The position numbers were made by a program, and so were the translations under genes. Below, piece after piece: positions 35,699 through 44,084 of a DNA stretch of 64,000 bases (its first letter is position 1; each line of letters begins with the position of its first letter). This stretch comes from Rhizobiales bacterium Y(2018) (lineage in GTDB: Bacteria; Pseudomonadota; Alphaproteobacteria; Rhizobiales; Aestuariivirgaceae): the NCBI GenBank assembly GCA_005502925.1, contig SCPD01000001.1, positions 744,001 to 808,000 on the forward strand, read 5' to 3'. Under the pieces are notes generated by a model. It made no database searches. It was not told the origin of the DNA and was given only the letters and a program-made list of their open reading frames with translations.

Positions 35699-36636
35699 TC
35701 ACCCTCCGTGACATCGAAGCGGCGCGCTCGCGCATCGCACCCCATATCAGGCGCACGCCGATCATGGCCCTGGACCAGCTCCAGGCGGCCATTCCGCACC
35801 AGCCGAAAGTGACGCTCAAGCTCGAATGCCTGCAGGTGACGGGCTCGTTCAAGGCCCGCGGCGCCATGAACCGGCTCCTCGGCACGGCAAAGGACGAAAT
35901 CAAAGCTGGTATCACCACGGCATCCGGCGGCAATCACGGCCTGGCGGTGGCGCGCACCGCCTTCGCCGCCAAGGTACCGGCGACGATCTTCGTGCCGTCC
36001 AATGTCTCGCCCGCCAAGGTCGCCAAGATGAAGGCCTGGAACGCCAAGGTCGAGATCGTGGGTGACGAATGGAGCCAGTCCAACCAGGCGGCGCATGACT
36101 ATGCGGCGAAAACCGGTGCAGCCTATTTCCATCCCTTCGCCGACCCGCTTGTCGTCGCGGGCCAAGGCACGCTCGGTCTCGAAATTCTCGACGACCTGCC
36201 CGATATCGATGCGATCCTCATCGCCATCGGCGGCGGTGGCTTGATTGCGGGCCTCGGCATGGCGCTCAAAGCGCGACGCCCCGACATCCGCATCATCGGC
36301 ATCGAACCCGTCGGATCGCCGACCCTCAAGGCCAGCATCGATGCCGGCCGTGTGGTCACCTTGGCCGAGGTCACCTCGCGGGTGCCGACCATGAGCTGCC
36401 GGCGCACCGATGAGCGGATCTATGAAATCGTCCGCGATACCGTCGACGAAATCGTGCTGGTCACGGATGAAGAGATGGCCGAAGCCTCGCGTTTCCTGTG
36501 GTTCGAAATGGGCATCGCCGCCGATCTCTCGGGCTCGGCCTCCATCGCCGCCTTGCGCAAGAACCTGCCGCAGCTCGAAGGCGCCAAACATATCTGCGCC
36601 TTGGTCTGCGGCGCCGGTCCTGAAGGAACCGTGTGA
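35695..36636 (+). CDS. Threonine dehydratase-like PLP enzyme with apparent ATA start
   Basis: Fold-type II PLP enzyme, 313 residues. PLP lysine in VTGSFKARGAMN, ASGGNHGLAVA loop, and glycine run IGGGGLIAGLG. The first in-frame ATG (35764) would remove the family N-terminus ITLRDIEAARSRIAPHIRRTP, which is encoded from 35698. No ATG, GTG or TTG exists upstream in frame, yet AGGAG (35683-35687) sits 7 bp before an ATA at 35695 that overlaps the previous stop. I therefore place the start at ATA 35695 (ATC 35698 is the alternative). It has no ACT domain. Its stop overlaps the next ATG. Confidence 0.8.
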   Translation: MITLRDIEAARSRIAPHIRRTPIMALDQLQAAIPHQPKVTLKLECLQVTGSFKARGAMNRLLGTAKDEIKAGITTASGGNHGLAVARTAFAAKVPATIFVPSNVSPAKVAKMKAWNAKVEIVGDEWSQSNQAAHDYAAKTGAAYFHPFADPLVVAGQGTLGLEILDDLPDIDAILIAIGGGGLIAGLGMALKARRPDIRIIGIEPVGSPTLKASIDAGRVVTLAEVTSRVPTMSCRRTDERIYEIVRDTVDEIVLVTDEEMAEASRFLWFEMGIAADLSGSASIAALRKNLPQLEGAKHICALVCGAGPEGTV

Positions 36637-37580
36637 TGGTCGTGAGGCTCGCTCTCGCCGGCGCCGGGCTCTTCGGCCAGGAGCATCTGAGCGTCATCGA
36701 TCGCATTCCGGATGTGGACGTGGTGGCTATCGCCGACCGCAATCAAGCCGCGGCAAAGACCGCCGCCGACCAGCATGGCGTGTTGCATTGGGGCGCCGAC
36801 ATTCAGCCCTTGCTCGAGAAGCACAGGCCCGACGGCGTCATCATCGCCTCGCCCGGCCAGACGCATGTGCCTTTGGCGCTCGGCGCTCTGGCGCTCGGCA
36901 TTCCGGTACTGGTCGAGAAGCCAATGGCCATGACGGCGGCCGAAGCGCAGACGCTCGTCGAGGCCGATGCGCAGGGACCGGGTTTCGTGCTGCCCGGCCA
37001 TGTGCTGCGCTTTTCTTTTCCGCATCGCCGCATCGCCGATATCATCCACTCAGGCGAGATAGGCCGCGTATTGTCGCTTCATGCCCGCCGCCATCGCGAC
37101 GACAGCCATGCGCTGCGGTACCCCGACATCGATCCCATCATGATGACGATGATCCACGACATCGATCTCGCCGTGTGGATGACGGGCGGCTCGGCCGGTG
37201 ACGTGCAGGCGTTACGCAGCCCCAAAGGCGCACAACGCTCGCAGACCCTGGTGACCGCGCGGGGCGATCACGGTGCCATCTGGCAGCTCGCCACCTCCTG
37301 GACCTATCCGGGCGAAGCCGCACCCGACCGCATCGAGATCGTCGGCGAGCGCGGCGGTATCGATTTCGAGACTGGCGCCTATATCCGCCAATATGGCGAC
37401 ATATCGCGCCATATCGATCTCGCCGAGTTCGGGCCGGACGACTCGCTCTTCAACGAAGACTCCTACTTCGTCAGTTGCCTTCGCTCCGGCACGCGACCCA
37501 GCATCGTCACCGCGCAGGATGCCCTGGCCGGCCTCAAGGTCGCGGCAGCGGCGCTCGCCTCTCTCGGAAAGGGAACATGA
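36636..37580 (+). CDS. Gfo/Idh/MocA-family oxidoreductase
   Basis: 314 residues from the ATG at 36636 (a GTG one codon earlier is possible). N-terminal Rossmann domain with LALAGAGLFGQEHL (about 4-17), the EKPMAMTAAEAQ motif (catalytic-lysine region, about 95-106), and a C-terminal alpha/beta domain with HDIDLAVWM. Such enzymes oxidise or reduce sugars, inositols or amino-acid-like substrates with NAD(P). Coupled to both neighbours by overlapping start/stop codons. Confidence 0.9.
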   Translation: MVVRLALAGAGLFGQEHLSVIDRIPDVDVVAIADRNQAAAKTAADQHGVLHWGADIQPLLEKHRPDGVIIASPGQTHVPLALGALALGIPVLVEKPMAMTAAEAQTLVEADAQGPGFVLPGHVLRFSFPHRRIADIIHSGEIGRVLSLHARRHRDDSHALRYPDIDPIMMTMIHDIDLAVWMTGGSAGDVQALRSPKGAQRSQTLVTARGDHGAIWQLATSWTYPGEAAPDRIEIVGERGGIDFETGAYIRQYGDISRHIDLAEFGPDDSLFNEDSYFVSCLRSGTRPSIVTAQDALAGLKVAAAALASLGKGT

Positions 37581-38326
37581 TGACGGATGAACGCCCGCTT
37601 GCCGGCCGCATCGCGCTGGTGACCGGCGCCACACGCGGCATCGGTCGCGCCATTGCGCTCAAACTCGCAAAGGACGGGGCTGTCGTCGGCGTGCTGGGAC
37701 GCAATGAGGCGCAAGGCGCGACGGTGGCGCGCGAGATCGAGGCCGCCCAGGGCAAGGCCTTCTTCCGCCGTCTCGATGTCTGCGACTTCAAGGCGACGCA
37801 GAGCGTGGTGGAGGACACGGTCGCGCGCCTCGGCCGGGTCGACATCCTCATCGCCAATGCCGGCATCGGCACGATCGGACCGGTCGAGACGTCCGATCCG
37901 GAAGACTGGCGGGCGATGATGGAGGTCAATTATCTCGGCACCGCCCATAGCGTAAAGGCGGCGCTCAAGCCGATGCTGGCGCAAGGGCGCGGCGACATCG
38001 TCGCCATCGCCTCGTCGGCCGGCGTCACCGGCTATCCCGACTGGTCGGGCTATTGCGCCAGCAAATGGGCGGTGATGGGTTTCATGGACTGCTTGGGGCG
38101 TGAAATGGTCTCGCGCGGCATCCGCGTCTCGACCGTTTGCCCGGGCAGCGTCGACACGCCCTTCTGGGACATTCTCAATGTCGACCTCCATCCCTCGGGC
38201 TCCGACAGCCGCAAAGGCATGGTGACGGCCGACGACGTGGCCGAGGTGGTCATGCTACAATTACGCCTGCCGCCCGGTGTGCTGCTCAAGAACACCTTGA
38301 TGTTCCCGACGAATGAGTGGCATTAG
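37577..38326 (+). CDS. Short-chain dehydrogenase/reductase (SDR)
   Basis: 249 residues from the ATG at 37577, overlapping the upstream stop (ATGA). TGATRGIGRAIA cofactor loop (about 16-27), IANAGIG, catalytic S and YxxxK in SSAGVTGYPDWSGYCASKWA, and the classical PGSVDTPFW. Last gene of the nine-gene unit that starts at 29248. Its TAG stop is the first triplet of a palindromic repeat copy. Confidence 0.92.
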   Translation: MMTDERPLAGRIALVTGATRGIGRAIALKLAKDGAVVGVLGRNEAQGATVAREIEAAQGKAFFRRLDVCDFKATQSVVEDTVARLGRVDILIANAGIGTIGPVETSDPEDWRAMMEVNYLGTAHSVKAALKPMLAQGRGDIVAIASSAGVTGYPDWSGYCASKWAVMGFMDCLGREMVSRGIRVSTVCPGSVDTPFWDILNVDLHPSGSDSRKGMVTADDVAEVVMLQLRLPPGVLLKNTLMFPTNEWH

Positions 38327-38373
38327 ACCACGATGTGTTTGGATCGTCGCGATCCAGACTTATTAACGTGATC
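38324..38373 (+). repeat. Palindromic repeat, module A, at the SDR 3' end
   Basis: Starts with the SDR stop (TAG) as TAGACCACGATGTG, with inner arms TTTGGATCG/CGATCCAGA and right end ACGTGATCG. More diverged than the copies at 6422, 14064 and 44086 but in the same orientation relative to the gene it follows. Confidence 0.8.
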
Positions 38374-38381
38374 GATTCCAG

Positions 38382-38428
38382 TGCGGGATTCTTGCGAAAA
38401 GCCGTATCCACTTCTTAGTATCCCGCGC
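38382..38428 (+). repeat. Palindromic repeat, module B
   Basis: TGCGGGATTCTTGCGAAAA...GTATCCCGC, matching in the reverse direction the module B at 43973-44023 and 13954-14001. It follows module A after 8 bp, in the order gene, A, B. Confidence 0.8.
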
Positions 38429-38502
38429 TAGAGTCCTCACTCTCTGCAATATCCTTTCTGATACACCGGAATAGCGCCTGCGATCCCAGACGTATTGGGG
38501 GA

Positions 38503-39954
38503 ATGATCATCAATTCACCTACGCGCCGTATCGCCATCGCAGTTGGTTATGGATTGCTGTGCCATAGCCTGTTCATCATGGCTGTCGCGGCGATGATCGT
38601 CATGATGTTCTTCGGCATGAGCCGTTCCTTCGGTCCATTAACAGGACCGTGGCGCCTGATCGCGAATGCACTCCTTCTCCTCCAGTTTCCGCTTGCCCAT
38701 TCACTGCTGCTCACGCGTCATGGAAATGGCATCCTGCGGCGCCTGGCGCCACGGGATCTGGCAACCGACCTCGCGACAACAACCTATGCGGCCGTCGCCT
38801 CACTTCAGGTCCTCACTCTGTATCTCCTCTGGTCGCCTGCCGGTACGATCTGGTGGCGCGCGGAAGGTCCCCTGCTGGTGATCCTGTGCTGTGCCTATGC
38901 CGTTGCGTGGCTGAGCTTGCTCAAGGCCATTGTCGATGCCGGCTTCGCGCAGCAGGTCGGACTTCTCGGCTGGTATTCGATCGCCAGAGATGTCACGGTG
39001 CGCTACCCGCCCATGCCGCGAACGGGCCTGTTCCGATATTGCCGGCAACCCATTTATGTCGCCTTCGCCGCCACATTATGGACGGTACCGACCTGGACAC
39101 CCGATCAACTCACCATCGCCAGTACACTTACGGTCTACTGCCTCATTGGACCGTTGTTCAAGGAGAGGCGCTTCCGGGCACGGTTCGGCGATGAATTTGC
39201 AACCTATCGAAAGCACGTGCCATATTGGTTTCCCTGGACGAAGATGAAGCAAGCTCATCAACGCAACGATCTTTCGATCTACGACACCCATGCCGAAAGC
39301 TGGTGGACGGGCGAGACACGCTGGCTGCGCCTGTTGCAGAACATGGTGCCGGCGCGGCTTTCTTATTTTACCCCGATCGTCGGTGACTGGCGCGGCAAGA
39401 CGGTGCTCGATCTTGGCTGTGGCGGCGGCTTCATGTCGGAAGCCCTGGCGCAGCGCGGCGCCAAGGTGATCGGCATTGATCCCTCCCAACCGGCTATCGC
39501 CATCGCCGGGAAACATGCCGAAGAGACAGGACTCGTCATCGACTACCGTCTGGGAACGGGCGAAGACCTGCCGGTCGCCGCAAACTCGGCCGATATCGTC
39601 CTGTGTGTCGATGTGCTCGAGCATGTGCGCGATCTCGACGCCGTCCTGGATGAGGTCCGGCGCGTGCTGAAACCGGGCGGCCTCTTCCTGTTCGACACGA
39701 TCAACCGTACCTGGCTGGCCAAACTGGTCGTGGTCACGTTCGGCGAAACCGTGCTTCGGCTCCTACCTCAAGGAACACATGATTCGGCTCTGTTCATCAC
39801 GCCGGCTGAACTCACGGCGAAGCTTCAGCGGCGTCAGTTTACCGTCGCCCCACTCGCCGGTTTCGGGCCGAAGGGTCTCAATCGGCGATTCGATCTCACT
39901 TTCGGCGCCTTGCCGACGACCATGATCACCTATATCGGGCACGCGCGCGGCTGA
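38503..39954 (+). CDS. Fusion: membrane isoprenylcysteine-methyltransferase-like domain plus UbiG-like methyltransferase
   Basis: 483 residues, two methyltransferase modules. Residues 1-250 are a multi-helix membrane domain with the ICMT/NnrU-type ending LFRYCRQPIYVAF and FKERRFRARFGDEFATY. Residues 255-483 are a soluble SAM methyltransferase close to UbiG: YDTHAESWWTGETRWLR, VLDLGCGGGFMSEALA (about 306-321), VDVLEHV, LKPGGLFLFDTINRT and LLPQGTHD. UbiG performs two O-methylations in ubiquinone synthesis; here a membrane-anchored version may act on another lipid or quinone. It stands alone between the repeat and dnaB, on the + strand. Confidence 0.85.
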   Translation: MIINSPTRRIAIAVGYGLLCHSLFIMAVAAMIVMMFFGMSRSFGPLTGPWRLIANALLLLQFPLAHSLLLTRHGNGILRRLAPRDLATDLATTTYAAVASLQVLTLYLLWSPAGTIWWRAEGPLLVILCCAYAVAWLSLLKAIVDAGFAQQVGLLGWYSIARDVTVRYPPMPRTGLFRYCRQPIYVAFAATLWTVPTWTPDQLTIASTLTVYCLIGPLFKERRFRARFGDEFATYRKHVPYWFPWTKMKQAHQRNDLSIYDTHAESWWTGETRWLRLLQNMVPARLSYFTPIVGDWRGKTVLDLGCGGGFMSEALAQRGAKVIGIDPSQPAIAIAGKHAEETGLVIDYRLGTGEDLPVAANSADIVLCVDVLEHVRDLDAVLDEVRRVLKPGGLFLFDTINRTWLAKLVVVTFGETVLRLLPQGTHDSALFITPAELTAKLQRRQFTVAPLAGFGPKGLNRRFDLTFGALPTTMITYIGHARG

Positions 39955-40000
39955 TTTATCGATTTTGCAGAAGGAGATAGGCGCCGAATCAATTTGAATT

Positions 40001-40041
40001 GAGAATCGCCGATTCTCCTGGCTGTGGATAGCGCGTATAAT
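40001..40041 (+). promoter_or_regulatory. Candidate dnaB promoter with upstream hairpin
   Basis: A -10-like TATAAT (40036-40041) lies 47 bp before the dnaB ATG; the -35 (TTCTCC, 17 bp upstream) is poor. A 7-bp perfect inverted repeat GAGAATC/GATTCTC (40001-40017) overlaps the -35 position and could be an operator. Confidence 0.35.
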
Positions 40042-40088
40042 GTTCAAAGGATTCGCCGTTTAACGCTGGCAATCGCTATCAAAGTCTC

Positions 40089-41588
<1,500 letters not shown>

Positions 41589-41598
41589 CCTAGCAACC

Positions 41599-41889
41599 TC
41601 CCCTTCTCCCGTTGCGATCCCGCGGACGCTGTCAAATTCACACATCTCCTCCTTCCCACGCGAAGCGGGGGAAGGTGGTGCGCAGCGCCGGATGGGGGTC
41701 GTGCCGCATGGATCATGCCGAGGGTCTAGCGTCTGATGGCCACCCGTATGGCGACATGATCATACGGTTTGGAGCGCTTAATCGGTTGCCCTACCCCATC
41801 CGGCGCTGCGCGACACCTTCCCCGCGTAACGCGCGGGGAAGGAGAAGGATGTGTGAATCTCGTAGCATCCTGCGGACGGGAGAGGGGGA
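41599..41889. repeat. Large imperfect palindrome (~290 bp) after dnaB
   Basis: Arms of about 95 bp (41601-41698 and 41795-41889) are inverted copies with some mismatches; conserved blocks include CACACATC/GATGTGTG, CTTCCC..GCG, GGGGAAGG and GCGCAGCGCCGGATGGGG. The ~96-bp spacer carries its own small inverted repeat, CGTATG/CATACG. Shorter CTAGC/GCTAG matches flank it. No open frame of interest. Looks like a non-autonomous intergenic element of a type common in rhizobial genomes. The remaining gap to 41989 holds only the GntR upstream region. Confidence 0.8.
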
Positions 41890-41941
41890 ATGATCGCTAG
41901 ATTTGATGCTTTCAGCACTGCTGGTATAACGCGCCCGAGCC

Positions 41942-41958
41942 GGGTAGATAATATACCC
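41942..41958 (+). promoter_or_regulatory. Palindromic site upstream of the GntR gene
   Basis: GGGTAGATAATATACCC is a 17-bp palindrome with one mismatched pair, 31 bp before the GTG start. A further GCTGGTATA (41919-41927) pairs with TATACCCAGC. The position suits an autoregulatory GntR operator; this is inference. Confidence 0.45.
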
Positions 41959-41989
41959 AGCATATCAACTGGTTCTCGGGAGCGAGCGC

Positions 41990-42838
41990 GTGGCGCAGAA
42001 GCACAAGACGAGTGGTGCGGCGGATGGCGAGCGGAAGCTGCGCTATCAGGCTGTCTATGATTGGGTGCTGGACTATATCGCGTCCAAGGGCCTCAGCGGC
42101 GGCGACAAGCTGCCGAGCTCGACCGAGATCGCAAGCCTCACCAAGGTCAGCCTGATCTCGGTGCGCCATGCGCTCGACAAGCTCGAACATGCCGGCAAGA
42201 TCCAGCGCCACCAGGGCATCGGCACTTTCGTCGCCCGCGACCGCATCGTCAGCGAGCCCAACCGCTCCGGCCGCCTGCTCGAGACCCTCACACCGTCCGG
42301 CAAGGGCCCGCAGCTCACCACCGAGGTGCTCAGCATCAATGTCGGGCTGCCGAGCCCGGAAATCGCCAAGGCGCTGTCGATCGCGGCCGGCCAGCCGGTC
42401 TGGGAGATCATCCGCCGCCGCAGCCTCGGCGGCGCGCCCGCAATCCTCGAACAGGCGGTGCTGCCGCTCAGCATCGTGCCGGCGCTCGATGAGAAGGAGC
42501 TGGCGGCGGGCGACTCGCTCTATAGGCTGCTCGCCGAGCGCTATGGCCTCAAGGACGATTATGCCGAGCAGTCGCTCGAAGTGGACAAGCCGGCCGCGAA
42601 TGAGCGCGAGGCGCTGGGCCTCAGCGCGCGCGATCAGGTTGTGCGCGTTCGCGGCGTCAGCTTCACCGCCACCGGCGTCGCCTTCGATTGCTATCAGCAG
42701 ACCTATCGCGCCTCTGACTTCGTCTTCTACACGTCGGGCTCCGGCAGCCGGCGCCTGCTGCAGCCCGGCGACATCAAGGAATGGGTGGTGCTGCCGCTCC
42801 ATAGCGGCGGCAAGGCCGGATCAGCTTCGCAGCGCTAG
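41990..42838 (+). CDS. GntR-family (HutC subfamily) transcriptional regulator
   Basis: 282 residues from the GTG at 41990, with GGGAG 6 bp upstream. Winged helix-turn-helix at about 17-85 (YQAVYDWVLDYIASKG, STEIASLTKVSLISVRHALDKLEHAGKI) and a C-terminal UTRA ligand-binding domain (about 105-260). HutC-type regulators commonly sense sugars, amino sugars or amino acids. Convergent with the enolase-superfamily gene at 42850 (11-bp gap). It may control that gene, itself or the nearby ABC operons; targets are unproven. Confidence 0.9.
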   Translation: MAQKHKTSGAADGERKLRYQAVYDWVLDYIASKGLSGGDKLPSSTEIASLTKVSLISVRHALDKLEHAGKIQRHQGIGTFVARDRIVSEPNRSGRLLETLTPSGKGPQLTTEVLSINVGLPSPEIAKALSIAAGQPVWEIIRRRSLGGAPAILEQAVLPLSIVPALDEKELAAGDSLYRLLAERYGLKDDYAEQSLEVDKPAANEREALGLSARDQVVRVRGVSFTATGVAFDCYQQTYRASDFVFYTSGSGSRRLLQPGDIKEWVVLPLHSGGKAGSASQR

Positions 42839-42849
42839 ACCGGCATTCG

Positions 42850-43935
42850 TCAGTCCAAAAATCGTGACAGCACGGCATGGTCGGGGATGTATCCCGCCCC
42901 CGGCAATGTTGAAAGTGGAACATTGCCCTCGGAATCGACTCCCGGCTCATCAAGGAAAGCCGGTCCGCATGGCGTATCGAAGTCGCCGGCATAATATTCT
43001 GCATAGACGCCATTCGGTATCGCGCCGATCAGCGGCAAATGCAGATGCTGCGGGCCGTGCGCCGCAACGTCGAGACCGTGCGCCTGCGCGAGGGCGGCGA
43101 CTTTCATGAACTCAGTGACGCCGCCCATCCAGCGCGCGTCGGGCTGGACGATACCGACCGCGCCAGTCGCCATCAGGTCACGAAAACCAAAGATACGATA
43201 CTCCTGCTCGCCTGCCGCGAGCGGGATGGAGGTTTGCCGGCCAATCTTGGCAAAGCCTGCATAGTCTTCCGGTCCCACGGGTTCCTCGAACCAGGCGATA
43301 TCGTAAGCTTCCACCCTCTTCGCGAACTGGATCGCGTCATGTGAGCGATAGGCGCAATTGGCGTCGAGCATCAGCCGGATGTTCGAACCGATTGCGGCAC
43401 GCACGCCTTCCACCCGTCGTGCATCTTCGATCTGTGAAAGCCGGCCGACCTTCATCTTGACCGCTTTGGCGCCTCTCTCGACATATCCGACCATCTCCGT
43501 CTGGAGATCGACGAGGCTCTTGTCGCGGCCGTAATAGCCTCCCGCCATATAGATCGGCACACTCTCTCTATAGCCGCCGACAAGACGGTGCAGTGGAAGG
43601 CCGGCGAGCTTTGCCTTGATGTCCCATAGTGCCATGTCGATCGGTGATAAGGCTGCCGTTTCGAAGCCCCGCCTCCCATACATTTTTGTATCGGAAAGCC
43701 TGCTCGAAATCAGTTCCGTGGCGGTCGGATCCAGACCAGGCACGAGAGAGCAGAATTCGTCCCGCAACTGTCTTTCGCCCGGCGAAGCGCTGCCGACGCC
43801 GATCCCGGTCGGCCCGTGATCGGTGGTAACGGTCACCAGGCACATGCTGATATCAGTCCAGGTATGGCGGCCATTGCTCACGGGCGCCTGACGCGGCCAT
43901 CGATAGTATTTCGACTGAGCGCCGGTTATTTTCAC
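42850..43935 (-). CDS. Enolase-superfamily enzyme (mandelate racemase/muconate lactonizing type), complete active site
   Basis: 361 residues from the GTG at 43935, with GGAG 8 bp upstream; the longer frame enters a repeat. The catalytic set is intact: K160-x-K162 (VKMKVG), metal ligands D191 (LMLDAN), E217 (FEEP) and E243 (AGEQE), and the His/Asp dyad H293 (AAHGP)/D266 (QPDARW). These enzymes abstract the proton alpha to a carboxylate in sugar acids. Last gene of a leftward unit (ABC ATPases, binding protein, second enolase-family gene), after a palindromic repeat. Confidence 0.9.
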   Translation of the reverse strand: MKITGAQSKYYRWPRQAPVSNGRHTWTDISMCLVTVTTDHGPTGIGVGSASPGERQLRDEFCSLVPGLDPTATELISSRLSDTKMYGRRGFETAALSPIDMALWDIKAKLAGLPLHRLVGGYRESVPIYMAGGYYGRDKSLVDLQTEMVGYVERGAKAVKMKVGRLSQIEDARRVEGVRAAIGSNIRLMLDANCAYRSHDAIQFAKRVEAYDIAWFEEPVGPEDYAGFAKIGRQTSIPLAAGEQEYRIFGFRDLMATGAVGIVQPDARWMGGVTEFMKVAALAQAHGLDVAAHGPQHLHLPLIGAIPNGVYAEYYAGDFDTPCGPAFLDEPGVDSEGNVPLSTLPGAGYIPDHAVLSRFLD

Positions 43936-43972
43936 GGGTGAGACTCCATCTTGACGCGGCCGATCAGCGGGT

Positions 43973-44023
43973 AGCGCGGGATGCGAAAAAGTGGACACCG
44001 GTTTTTCGCAAGGATCCCGCGCT
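43973..44023 (-). repeat. Palindromic repeat, module B, between two enolase-superfamily genes
   Basis: Outer arms AGCGCGGGAT/ATCCCGCGCT and inner TGCGAAAAA/TTTTTCGCA: the most regular module B copy. It lies 37 bp upstream of the GTG at 43935, inside what seems to be an operon. Confidence 0.88.
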
Positions 44024-44036
44024 AATTATTAGAGTC

Positions 44037-44084
44037 GATCACGTTTATGAGTTTGGATTGACTCAATCCAAACTCATCGTGATC
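44037..44084 (-). repeat. Palindromic repeat, module A, at the 3' end of the second enolase-superfamily gene
   Basis: GATCACG...ATGAGTTTGGATTGA and TCAATCCAAACTCAT...CGTGATC arms; 45 of 48 bases are shared with the copy at 14017-14064. The gene's TAG stop (44084-44086) overlaps its first base. Confidence 0.9.
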
